Shown in pieces: positions 56,486 to 64,000 of a stretch of 64,000 nucleotides of DNA. Position numbers and translations under genes: made by a program. The first letter of the stretch is position 1; each line of letters opens with the position of its first letter. This DNA comes from Ramlibacter monticola (GTDB taxonomy: Bacteria; Pseudomonadota; Gammaproteobacteria; Burkholderiales; Burkholderiaceae_C): assembly GCF_016722785.1 (NCBI RefSeq), contig NZ_JAEQNE010000007.1, positions 62,001 through 126,000 on the forward strand, in the 5' to 3' direction. Under the pieces are notes generated by a model, which made no database searches, had not been told where the DNA came from, and worked only from the letters and a program-made list of their open reading frames with translations.

Positions 56486-57796
56486 ATGCAGGCCTACCGC
56501 GCAGCGCTCCTTTCCTTCGACGACGACGGCTCCGCCCGCTACGAATCCGACGGCCTGCTGGTCGTCGGGCCCGATGCGTCCGGGCGCAAGGTGATCCGCG
56601 CCTCTGGTTCGTACGCCGCTCTGGCCGGCAACTACCCGGGCGTGCGCGTGACGGAGTTTCCCGGCCGCATCCTCGCGCCCGGCTTCATCGACCTGCACGT
56701 GCACTTCCCGCAGACGGACGTGATCGGCTCGCCGGCCGAAGGCCTGCTGCCCTGGCTGGAGGACTACACCTTCCCGCACGAGGCGCGCTTCGCCGACCAA
56801 GCGTACGCGGTCGCGATGGCGGGCGTGTTCCTCGACGAGCTGCTGCGCAACGGCGTGACCACCGCGCTGGCGTTCTGCACCTCGCATCCGCATTCGGTGG
56901 ATGCGCTGCTGGAGGAGAGCGAGCGCCGCGGCATGCGCACGATCGCCGGCAAGGTGCTGCAGGACCGCCATTCGCCCGAGGGCGTGCGCGACGAGACGCA
57001 GCAGTCCCTCGTCGACACCGAGGCACTGATCCGCCGCTGGCAGGGCCGCGGCCGGCTCGGCTACGCGATCACGCCGCGTTTCGCGCCGAGCTGCACGGAA
57101 GCGCAGCTGCGCGGCGCCGGCGAACTGGCCGCGCGCTACCCGGACGTGTGGATCCAGTCGCACGTGGCCGAAAACCAGGACGAGATCCGCTGGGTGCGCG
57201 AGCTGTTTCCGCAGTCCCGCAGCTATGTCTCGGTGTACGGCGACTTCGGGCTGCTGCGCGAGCGCGCGATCTACGCGCACTGCATCCACATCGACGACGA
57301 GGACCGCGCCCTGCTGCGCGACACCGGGGCGGCCGCGGCGGTGAGCCCCACCAGCAACCTGTTCCTGGGCAGCGGCTTCTTCGACTACGCCGGCGCCCGG
57401 CACGTGGGCTTGCGCTACGGGCTGGCCAGCGACGTGGGCGGCGGCACCAGCTTCAGCCCCTTCCACACCATGCTGGCGGCGTACTACGTGGGACGCGAGG
57501 GCCAGACCAAGCCCGGCGTGAGCCTGGGCCCGCAGCACCTCTGGTGGCAGCACACCGCGGGCGCCGCGCGCGCGCTCGGGCTCGAGGGCGTGGCGGGCAA
57601 CCTGCGCCCCGGCTGCGAGGCCGATTTCGTGCTGCTGGATCCGCGCGCCACGCCCCTGCTGGCGCGCCGCACGCAGCAGGCGCGCAACCTGGACGAGTTG
57701 CTGTTCGCCATGATCGTGCTGGGCGACGACCGCGTGGTGGAGCGGGTCGCGGTGGATGGGGTTATCACCAGCAAGGTGCCGGGCCCCGCTGCATAG
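56486..57796 (+). CDS. guaD: Guanine deaminase
   Basis: 436 aa, amidohydrolase fold. Metal ligands H71 and H73 in [91 protein letters not shown] and [15 protein letters not shown]. Converts guanine to xanthine for XDH. 4 bp after the BMP receptor gene. Confidence 0.95.
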   Translation: MQAYRAALLSFDDDGSARYESDGLLVVGPDASGRKVIRASGSYAALAGNYPGVRVTEFPGRILAPGFIDLHVHFPQTDVIGSPAEGLLPWLEDYTFPHEARFADQAYAVAMAGVFLDELLRNGVTTALAFCTSHPHSVDALLEESERRGMRTIAGKVLQDRHSPEGVRDETQQSLVDTEALIRRWQGRGRLGYAITPRFAPSCTEAQLRGAGELAARYPDVWIQSHVAENQDEIRWVRELFPQSRSYVSVYGDFGLLRERAIYAHCIHIDDEDRALLRDTGAAAAVSPTSNLFLGSGFFDYAGARHVGLRYGLASDVGGGTSFSPFHTMLAAYYVGREGQTKPGVSLGPQHLWWQHTAGAARALGLEGVAGNLRPGCEADFVLLDPRATPLLARRTQQARNLDELLFAMIVLGDDRVVERVAVDGVITSKVPGPAA

Positions 57797-57823
57797 ACTG
57801 TTCCTCCTCCAAGGGGGAACGCC

Positions 57824-58810
57824 ATGCACCGTGCCATCCCGCGCTGCGCCCGCGCGCTGCTTGCCCTGGGCCTGGCCTGCGCCGCCGCCGGCGCCTCGGC
57901 CCAGGCGTGGCCGGCGCGGCCGATCACGCTGGTGATGCCTTATTCGCCGGGCGGCCCGGGCGATGCGATCACGCGCGTATTCGCGGCGGCCCTGCAGAAG
58001 ACGCTGGGCCAGCAGGTCGTGGTGGACAACCCCGCCGGCGCGTCGGGCACCATCGGCACGGCGAAGGTGGCGCGCTCCGCGCCGGACGGCTACACGCTGC
58101 TGATGATCCACGTGAGCCACGCCACCAACCTGGCGATGTACAGGGACCTGCCGTACCACCCGGTCAACGACTTCGAGCCGATCGGCTCTGCCACCAGCGG
58201 GCCCATGGTGGTGGTGGCGCGCAACGGCTTTCCCGCGAAGGACCTCGAGGAGTTCGTCGCCTACCTGCGGGCGAACGGCCCGAAGGTGAGCCTCGCGCAT
58301 GCGGGCATCGGGTCCGCCTCCCACCTGTGCGGTCTGATGCTGATGAACGCGGTGGGCGTGAAGCTGAACGAGATCCCGTACAAGGGCACGGGGCCGGCGC
58401 TCAACGACGTGATGGGCGGCCAGGTGGACGTGCTGTGCGACCAGACCTCGGGCACCGTGCCCTCGGTGAAGGGCGGCCGCATCAAGGCCTACGCGGCCGC
58501 CGGCAAGGCGCGCCTGGGCTCGCTGCCGGAGGTGCCCGCGCTGTCGGAAGCGGGGGTGCAGGGCTTCGACATCAACATCTCCTTCGGCCTCTACGCGCCC
58601 AGGGGCACCCCGAAGCCGGTGCTGGAGCAGCTCACGGCCGCCCTGCAGAAGGCGGTGGTCGATCCGGAGGTGCGCGCCCGGCTGGAGGGCATGGGCGTGG
58701 CGGCGGTGAGCCCGGAGCAGGCCACCCCGGCGGCCCTGCGCGTGCACCTGATGAACGAGATCGACACCCTCGGCGGGCTCCTGGTCAAGGCGGGCGTGAA
58801 GGCGAACTGA
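57824..58810 (+). CDS. Bug/TctC-family periplasmic receptor
   Basis: 328 aa. Signal peptide ending ASA|Q near residue 26. TctC fold: [84 protein letters not shown]. Third Bug receptor in the window. Follows guaD by 27 bp with GGGGGAA site; ligand unknown. Confidence 0.88.
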   Translation: MHRAIPRCARALLALGLACAAAGASAQAWPARPITLVMPYSPGGPGDAITRVFAAALQKTLGQQVVVDNPAGASGTIGTAKVARSAPDGYTLLMIHVSHATNLAMYRDLPYHPVNDFEPIGSATSGPMVVVARNGFPAKDLEEFVAYLRANGPKVSLAHAGIGSASHLCGLMLMNAVGVKLNEIPYKGTGPALNDVMGGQVDVLCDQTSGTVPSVKGGRIKAYAAAGKARLGSLPEVPALSEAGVQGFDINISFGLYAPRGTPKPVLEQLTAALQKAVVDPEVRARLEGMGVAAVSPEQATPAALRVHLMNEIDTLGGLLVKAGVKAN

Positions 58811-58875
58811 GCGCGGTCAAGGGTGCGGGGCGGCGCCCACCTAGAATAGCCACTCCCAGAAGTGAGTGCCTCCCG

Positions 58876-59442
58876 ATGACCATCAAGAGCGACAAGTGGA
58901 TCCGCCGCATGGCGGAACAACATGGCCTGATCGACCCGTTCGAGCCGAAGCAGGTGCGCGAGGTCGAGGGGCGGCGCGTCATCAGCTACGGCACCTCCAG
59001 CTATGGCTACGACATCCGCTGCGCGCCGGAATTCAAGGTCTTCACCAACATCCACAGCACGGTGGTGGACCCGAAGAACTTCGACGAGAAGAGCTTCGTC
59101 GACTTCCACGACGACGTCTGCATCATCCCGCCCAACAGCTTCGCGCTCGCGCGCACGCTGGAGTACTTCCGCATCCCGCGCAACGTGCTGACCATCTGCC
59201 TGGGCAAGAGCACCTACGCGCGCTGCGGCATCATCGTCAACGTCACGCCGTTCGAGCCGGAGTGGGAGGGCTACGTGACGCTGGAGTTCTCCAACACCAC
59301 GCCGCTGCCCGCGAAGATCTACGCGGGCGAGGGCTGCGCGCAGGTCCTGTTCTTCGAAAGCGACGAGGCCTGCGACGTGAGCTACAAGGACCGCGGCGGC
59401 AAGTACCAGGGCCAGCACGGCGTGACCCTGCCGAAGGCGTAG
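58876..59442 (+). CDS. dcd: dCTP deaminase
   Basis: 188 aa, the usual length. Marks: [85 protein letters not shown] with the catalytic Glu, and [14 protein letters not shown]. Makes dUTP for dTMP synthesis. Housekeeping; no clear link to the neighbours. Confidence 0.96.
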   Translation: MTIKSDKWIRRMAEQHGLIDPFEPKQVREVEGRRVISYGTSSYGYDIRCAPEFKVFTNIHSTVVDPKNFDEKSFVDFHDDVCIIPPNSFALARTLEYFRIPRNVLTICLGKSTYARCGIIVNVTPFEPEWEGYVTLEFSNTTPLPAKIYAGEGCAQVLFFESDEACDVSYKDRGGKYQGQHGVTLPKA

Positions 59443-59784
59443 CCTTTCGCGCGCGCCCTTCGCGCAAGCCAAAAAAGCAACAACCGATCGTCGAATCGTC
59501 GGCGCACTGCAGCGTGCGCCTGCTCTGGCGGAAGCGCACGGCCGAGCAGGAATCCGGCCGCCGGTGGCTGGCGCGCAACGCTCCCGTGCATCGCCGCGCC
59601 CTTGTGCCACAAGGCTCGTGGGGGTTCACCCGCACGGGCGGTGCACGCGTGCACGCGGAAGTCCATCATTCCTCGAATGCGTTCGGCCCCCGCGTCAGGA
59701 TTTTGTCCTACAGCGGATCGCGCCCGCCACACTGGCGCGGCCGCGGCGGCAGGCCTAGCATTGAATGCACCCAAGGAAGCCACC
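59443..59784. other. 342-bp gap without a supported gene
   Basis: No reading frame with a ribosome site or family likeness. Contains a perfect 14-bp palindrome GTGCACGCGTGCAC (59641-59654) and a short AGGA/TCCT repeat around TTTTG (59698-59711). It may hold the promoter of the small gene at 59785. I see no RNA gene in it. Confidence 0.6.
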
Positions 59785-60099
59785 ATGTCCACCCTGACGA
59801 CTGCCGCAGTACCCGCAACATCGTCACGCAGCCGGTGGCTGTGGATGCTCATGGCGGCCATCGCGCTCGGGCAACTGTTCGCGTTCTGGCTCCTGTGCAG
59901 CCACCAGGTGCGCAAGGCCGAAGCGCGACACAACGAGACGATCGTCCAGCAGATGGCCCTGACGGACTGCCTGCAGTACATCCCCGGTTCCACCATCGCC
60001 AGCTGCACCATCCGCCTCGATCCGGGCGCGCAGGCGCGGCACGCTGCCGGCCAGGCCGCCGCGACGGGCGCGGTGCCGGTCAGCTTCACCTACCGCTGA
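59785..60099 (+). CDS. Small membrane-anchored hypothetical protein
   Basis: 104 aa. One membrane helix at about 19-41 (WLWMLMAAIALGQLFAFWLLC) after a short Ser/Thr-rich N-terminus, then a soluble tail with two Cys (C62 and C73). AAGGAAG precedes ATG 59785. No family recognised. Confidence 0.7.
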   Translation: MSTLTTAAVPATSSRSRWLWMLMAAIALGQLFAFWLLCSHQVRKAEARHNETIVQQMALTDCLQYIPGSTIASCTIRLDPGAQARHAAGQAAATGAVPVSFTYR

Positions 60100-60106
60100 G
60101 GCTTCC

Positions 60107-60424
60107 ATGAGCACCCCGCATCGGCATTCCGCGCTCGGGGCGCGCGCTGGTGCGGCCGCTTCCGTGCAGGAATCGTCGGAGGAAGACCAGGGCTTCGGGC
60201 GCTACTGCCCCACCGGGCTGCTCGCGAGCTTCGCGCTGCTGATGGCAGGGCGGGGCCGCTGCGTCAACACCGACATGATGCTGGGCGACCGCGAATACGC
60301 GATGTGGCAGCTGGCTTGCGCGCGCGCGACGGACGACCCGGAGCTCGAGGCGATCGCCACGAGGCTGTTCGCCTACTTCGACGATCCGCAGCACAGCGCG
60401 ATGCCGGTCCTGGGAACGGCGTAG
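60107..60424 (+). CDS. Small hypothetical protein
   Basis: 105 aa, 7 bp after the membrane protein gene and probably co-transcribed. Acidic N-terminus (ESSEEDQ) then CPTGLLASFALLMAGRGRCVNTDMMLGDREYAMWQLACARATDDPELEAIATRLFAYFDD. No family recognised; three Cys could bind metal but nothing shows it. Confidence 0.65.
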   Translation: MSTPHRHSALGARAGAAASVQESSEEDQGFGRYCPTGLLASFALLMAGRGRCVNTDMMLGDREYAMWQLACARATDDPELEAIATRLFAYFDDPQHSAMPVLGTA

Positions 60425-60431
60425 CCCGCGC

Positions 60432-61688
60432 TCAGTGCAGGTCGAAGGTCGCGAGCTTCTTGCGCACCGGCACGTTCTTCAGCGTCACGTACACCGGCAT
60501 CCCGTCCTTGTACTTCGGGTAGTCCTCGCCGCGGATCAGCGGGCGCAGGTAGCGCTTGCAGCCCTCGGTGATGCCGAAGCCGTCTTCCGAGATGTAGTGC
60601 CGCGGCATGTGCTTCTCGACGTTCGCCACCTCCGTCAGCGGCGCCATCCCGAAGCGGTAGCGATAGGGCTTGTCGCTGATCCGCTCGATGGTGGGCATCA
60701 CGGCGCTGTGCCCCTTGAGGGCGAGCTTCACCGCCGCGGCGCCGGCTTCGTACGCCTGTTTCGCGTCGGTGGTGGAGGCGATGTGGCGGGCGGCGCGCTG
60801 CAGGTAGTCGGCGACGGCCCAGTGGAACTTGTGGCCGAGGCCCTGCCGGATCATGCGCGCCACGACCGGTGCCGCTCCGCCCAGCTGCTCGTGGCCGAAG
60901 GCGTCGCGCGGCCCCTGCTGCGCCAGGTAACGGCCGTCGGCGTGGTGGCAGCCCTCCGAGACGACCACCGTGCAGAAGCCGTGCCGCGCGACGAGCTCGC
61001 TCACGCGCGCCAGGAACTGCTCTTCCTCGAAGGGGATCTCCGGGAACAGCACGACCACCGGGATCCCGTGGTCCTCCACCAGCCCGCCCGCCGCGGCGAT
61101 CCAGCCGGCGTGCCGGCCCATCACTTCCAGCACGAACACCTTGGTCGAGGTGCGCGCCATCGAACGCACGTCGAGCGAGGCTTCCAGCGCCGACACCGCC
61201 ACGTACTTCGCCACCGAGCCGAAGCCGGGGCAGCAGTCCGTGAGCGGCAGGTCGTTGTCCACCGTCTTCGGGATGTGGATCGCCTGGATCGGATAATCCA
61301 TGGCCTCGGCGAGCTGGCTCACCTTGAGGCAGGTGTCGGCCGAGTCGCCGCCGCCGTTGTAGAAGAAGTAGCCGATGCCGTGCGCCGCGAACACCTCGAT
61401 CAGGCGCTGGTATTCGCGCCGGTGGCTCTCCAGCGACTTGAGCTTGTAGCGGCAGGAGCCGAAGGCGCCCCCCGGCGTGTGGCGCAGTTGCGCGATGGTG
61501 GCGGCCGACTCCTTGTCGGTGTCGATCAGGTCCTCGGTGAGCGCGCCTATGATCCCGTCGCGCCCGGCGAAGACCTTGCCGATGCGGTCGCGGTTGGCAC
61601 GCACCGTCTCGATGACGCCGCAGGCCGATGCGTTGATGACGGCGGTGACCCCGCCGGACTGCGCGTAGAAGGCGTTCTTCAGGGCCAT
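60432..61688 (-). CDS. 6-phosphofructokinase, probably PPi-dependent
   Basis: 418 aa. Phosphofructokinase family: AQSGGVTAVINASACGVIE, YNGGGDSADT with D115 at the place of the ATP-enzyme Gly (E. coli G104), and PKTVDNDLPLTDCCPGFG with K141 instead of Gly. Asp and Lys at these two places mark pyrophosphate-using enzymes. It interconverts fructose 6-phosphate and fructose 1,6-bisphosphate reversibly. Longer than bacterial ATP-PFK (about 320 aa). Confidence 0.9.
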   Translation of the reverse strand: MALKNAFYAQSGGVTAVINASACGVIETVRANRDRIGKVFAGRDGIIGALTEDLIDTDKESAATIAQLRHTPGGAFGSCRYKLKSLESHRREYQRLIEVFAAHGIGYFFYNGGGDSADTCLKVSQLAEAMDYPIQAIHIPKTVDNDLPLTDCCPGFGSVAKYVAVSALEASLDVRSMARTSTKVFVLEVMGRHAGWIAAAGGLVEDHGIPVVVLFPEIPFEEEQFLARVSELVARHGFCTVVVSEGCHHADGRYLAQQGPRDAFGHEQLGGAAPVVARMIRQGLGHKFHWAVADYLQRAARHIASTTDAKQAYEAGAAAVKLALKGHSAVMPTIERISDKPYRYRFGMAPLTEVANVEKHMPRHYISEDGFGITEGCKRYLRPLIRGEDYPKYKDGMPVYVTLKNVPVRKKLATFDLH

Positions 61689-61749
61689 GGCCCGAGATCA
61701 TGGCGGCTTCCGCGCCGCAGGGGAAGCTCGGACGCTACAGCCCAGCGCG

Positions 61750-63459
61750 CTACAGCTCAGCGCCTTCCACGAGAAAGCGCACCCGCCGCGTGCCCTGCCA
61801 TTCGTCCGCTTCCAGCCGGAAGGCGATCTTCACCTTCGCCGGCAGCGGCTGCGTGTGGCCGAACCAGATCGCGTCCATGGGCTGGCCCTGGTGGCGGATC
61901 TTCAGCGACAGGTGCTTCTCGCCGACCAGCTTCTGCGAGACGACCTCGACCTCCTCGCTGAACACCGGCGGCGCGAAACCCTGGCCCCAGACCTCGCCGT
62001 GCAGGGTGTCGACCAGGTCCGGCCGGCAGTATTCGCGCGCCAGGGGGCCGTCGGTGTGCAGCCGCCGCAGCAGCGTGGCGGCGTCGAGCCACTCCTGCGC
62101 GACCTGGGCGAGCGCCTGCTCGAAGACGTCGAAATGCTCCTCGGCCACCGTGCAGCCGGCCGCCATGGCGTGGCCGCCGAAGCGCAGCAGCACGCCGGGA
62201 TGGCGCTTGGCCACCAGGTCCAGCGCATCGCGCAGGTGGAAGCCGGGAATCGAGCGGCCCGAACCCTTCAGCTCGTGCTCGCGCCCGGGCGCCTGGCTGG
62301 CCGCGAAGACGAAGGTCGGGCGGTGCAGCCTGTCCTTGATGCGCGAGGCCACGATGCCCACCACGCCCTCGTGGAAGTCGGGATCGAACACGCAGATCGC
62401 GGGTGGCGGCTCCTCGCCTTCCTCGAACAGCGCCTCGGCGAGCGCGATGGCCTGCTCGCGCATGTCGCCCTCGATCTCGCGCCGCTCGCGGTTGATGCCG
62501 TCCAGCGCCCGCGCCAGTTCGTCCGCGCGGGCGGAATCGTCGGCCAGCAGGCACTCGATGCCGATGGTCATGTCGGCCAGCCGGCCCGCCGCGTTGATGC
62601 GCGGCCCCAGCGCGAAGCCGAAGTCGAAGGTGGTGGCCGCCTCGGGCTTGCGGCCCGCCGCCGCGAACAGGCTGGCGAGACCGCAGGGCAGGGCGCCGGC
62701 GCGGATGCGCTTGAGCCCCTGCGCGACGAGGCGGCGGTTGTTGGCATCGAGCTTCACGACGTCGGCGACGGTGCCCAGCGCCACCAGCGGCAGCAGCGCG
62801 TCGAGCTTCGGCTGCGAGCGCTCGTCGAACACGCCGCGCCGGCGCAGCTCCGCGCGCAGCGCCAGCAGCACGTAGAACATGACGCCCACGCCGGCGAGGG
62901 ATTTGCTCTCGAAGCCGCAGCCCGGCTGGTTGGGGTTGACGATCAGCCCCCCTTCGGGCAGCACCGCCCCGGGCAGGTGGTGGTCGGTCACCAGCACCTG
63001 CAGCCCCAGCGCGCGGGCCGCGGCCACGCCTTCGAGGCTGGCGATGCCGTTGTCGACGGTCACCAGCACGTGCGCGCCGGTGGCGTGCACCCGGTGCGCG
63101 ATCGGGGCGGTGAGGCCGTAGCCGTCCACCACGCGGTCGGGCACCAGGTAGCCGACCTCGCGCGCGCCGAGCAGGCGCAGGCCGCGCACGGCCACGGCGC
63201 ACGCCGTCGCGCCGTCGCAGTCGTAGTCGGCCACGATGCAGATCCGCTGCCCCGCGGCGATCGCGTCGGCCAGCAGCACCGCGGCTTCGGTCGCGCCCTT
63301 CAGGCTCGCGGGGAGCAGCAGTCGGGCCAGCCCGTTGTCCAGTTCCTCGCGGGCCAGCACGCCGCGGGCGGCGTACAGGCGCGCCAGCAGCGGATGGATG
63401 CCGGCCTGTTCCAGGGCCCAGACGGCGCGCGGCGGCGCATCGCGGGTGACGAACTTCAC
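61750..63459 (-). CDS. recJ: RecJ, single-strand DNA exonuclease
   Basis: 569 aa with a GTG start overlapping the upstream stop (GTGA). DHH-family motifs: ADYDCDGATACAVAVRGL (D78, D80, D82), VTVDNGI (D136), VTDHHLPG (D159-H160-H161), and the DHHA1 motif FGGHAMAAG. 5'-3' exonuclease in recombination and repair. Confidence 0.95.
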   Translation of the reverse strand: MKFVTRDAPPRAVWALEQAGIHPLLARLYAARGVLAREELDNGLARLLLPASLKGATEAAVLLADAIAAGQRICIVADYDCDGATACAVAVRGLRLLGAREVGYLVPDRVVDGYGLTAPIAHRVHATGAHVLVTVDNGIASLEGVAAARALGLQVLVTDHHLPGAVLPEGGLIVNPNQPGCGFESKSLAGVGVMFYVLLALRAELRRRGVFDERSQPKLDALLPLVALGTVADVVKLDANNRRLVAQGLKRIRAGALPCGLASLFAAAGRKPEAATTFDFGFALGPRINAAGRLADMTIGIECLLADDSARADELARALDGINRERREIEGDMREQAIALAEALFEEGEEPPPAICVFDPDFHEGVVGIVASRIKDRLHRPTFVFAASQAPGREHELKGSGRSIPGFHLRDALDLVAKRHPGVLLRFGGHAMAAGCTVAEEHFDVFEQALAQVAQEWLDAATLLRRLHTDGPLAREYCRPDLVDTLHGEVWGQGFAPPVFSEEVEVVSQKLVGEKHLSLKIRHQGQPMDAIWFGHTQPLPAKVKIAFRLEADEWQGTRRVRFLVEGAEL

Positions 63460-64000
63460 AGGCCCTCCACCAGTTGCGCCACCGTGCTGCTGCCGAACCA
63501 GCCGGCCACGCGGCGCCAGCTGCCCGCGCCCTCGGAAGTCCAGGTCCGCGCGCCCGTTTCGCCGCACAGGGTGACGCGCACCGGCACGCCGCGTTCGAGT
63601 TCGGACAGCAGCCGTGCGCCTTCGCGCTCGTCGATCTTGTGCCAGGCCGCGGCCCAGCCGCTCCAGTCGGCCTGCAGGGCCATTTCGCGCAGGTAGGGCG
63701 TGACCTGCAGGCCGGGCGGCGTGCCCGGCGCGTGGCCGGGCGGCAGCGCGCCGGTCCCGCTGATCCAGAAGGAGTTGACGGGCAGCAGCCCGCCGCGCTC
63801 GCGCTCCTCGTTGAGCGGCAGCGTGTAGAGCAGCATCTGCATCTCCTGCTGCAGCCGGCGCAGCGGCCGGCCGGCGCTGCCGCCGGGCATCCAGGCATCC
63901 TCGATCCGGTGGCCGACCACGCGGTCCAGCGAGGCGCTGGGCAGCGTGCGGAACGCCTCGCCGCGCGCCAGCCAGCGCAGGGGCGCGTCGAAGGACAGGG
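63456..64000 (-). CDS. Upstream gene of recJ, RpfE-type hypothetical (3' part)
   Basis: The frame stays open to the right edge, so the start is outside. Visible C-terminal part (~181 aa) contains LDRVVGHRIEDAWMP, LQQEMQMLLYTLPLNEERERGGLLPVNSFWISGTGAL and WAAAWHKIDEREGARLLSELERG. This matches my memory of the RpfE-type/phosphoglycerate-mutase-like proteins encoded before recJ in Burkholderiales; the name is tentative. It overlaps recJ by 4 bp. Confidence 0.75.
   Translation of the reverse strand, partial: LSFDAPLRWLARGEAFRTLPSASLDRVVGHRIEDAWMPGGSAGRPLRRLQQEMQMLLYTLPLNEERERGGLLPVNSFWISGTGALPPGHAPGTPPGLQVTPYLREMALQADWSGWAAAWHKIDEREGARLLSELERGVPVRVTLCGETGARTWTSEGAGSWRRVAGWFGSSTVAQLVEGL

Noticed and set aside
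59443..59784. Possible small RNA or tRNA gene in the gap after dcd
   Set aside because: No cloverleaf or clear promoter-terminator pair; only short palindromes are present.

Overview
The window is high-GC, tightly packed bacterial DNA of a Burkholderiales type, most like the family Comamonadaceae (Ramlibacter/Variovorax relatives). That placement is inferred from gene content: many Bug/TctC periplasmic receptors, a TRAP transporter, aerobic indolepyruvate oxidoreductase, cytochrome-c-linked urate oxidase, and dispersed palindromic repeats of the kind common in that family. I see no tRNA, rRNA or CRISPR array.

Layout. 1-5.5 kb: suf Fe-S assembly operon (sufB partial, C, D, S, U, T), then an NsrR-like Rrf2 regulator. 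5.5-12.7 kb: a purine/urate permease, then a divergent iron locus (cytochrome c-FTR1 permease facing a TonB siderophore receptor, PepSY protein and a small membrane protein) with clustered Fur-like boxes between them. 12.7-22 kb: urate catabolism: gntR-puuE-(uraD-allC fusion)-M20 hydrolase on the minus strand; 5-hydroxyisourate hydrolase, xdhC, puuD and glycerate kinase ttuD on the plus strand. 22-24.3 kb: a TIR-like (PF10137-type) protein with a long Pro/Ala/Thr linker, followed by an IS481-family element inserted exactly at its stop codon. 24.3-26.4 kb: ttuC-type tartrate dehydrogenase and a Bug receptor. 26.4-34 kb: thioesterase, TRAP transporter and iorAB on the minus strand; the gap between thioesterase and dctM is filled by a 271-bp set of perfect nested inverted repeats. 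34-39 kb: LysR regulator and assorted small genes. 39-51 kb: xanthine dehydrogenase (xdhAB), divergent LysR, a BMP-type purine/nucleoside ABC transporter, a Rieske oxygenase and an adenine deaminase. 50.7-58.8 kb: VOC protein, Bug receptors, a TPP enzyme, pbpG, a second BMP receptor and guanine deaminase. 58.9-64 kb: dcd, two small unknowns, a PPi-type phosphofructokinase, recJ and the 3' part of an upstream gene.

How it fits together. Scattered through the window is almost a complete purine-to-glyoxylate route: purine uptake (BMP ABC transporter, NCS2 permease), adenine and guanine deaminases, xanthine dehydrogenase with its XdhC maturation factor, urate oxidase PuuD, HIU hydrolase, OHCU decarboxylase, allantoinase PuuE and allantoate amidohydrolase. 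Glycerate kinase and tartrate dehydrogenase can take the C2/C3 products onward. Two identical 12-bp palindromes (AGTGTATACACT) with shared flanks, one between gntR and the HIU hydrolase gene and one before puuD, suggest that the FCD-type GntR protein coordinates the urate genes.

Most unusual items: the TIR-like linker protein interrupted at its stop codon by an IS; the three-way-junction inverted-repeat element; the Rieske oxygenase translationally coupled to adenine deaminase; and dispersed repeats that have become coding sequence at the ends of two proteins.
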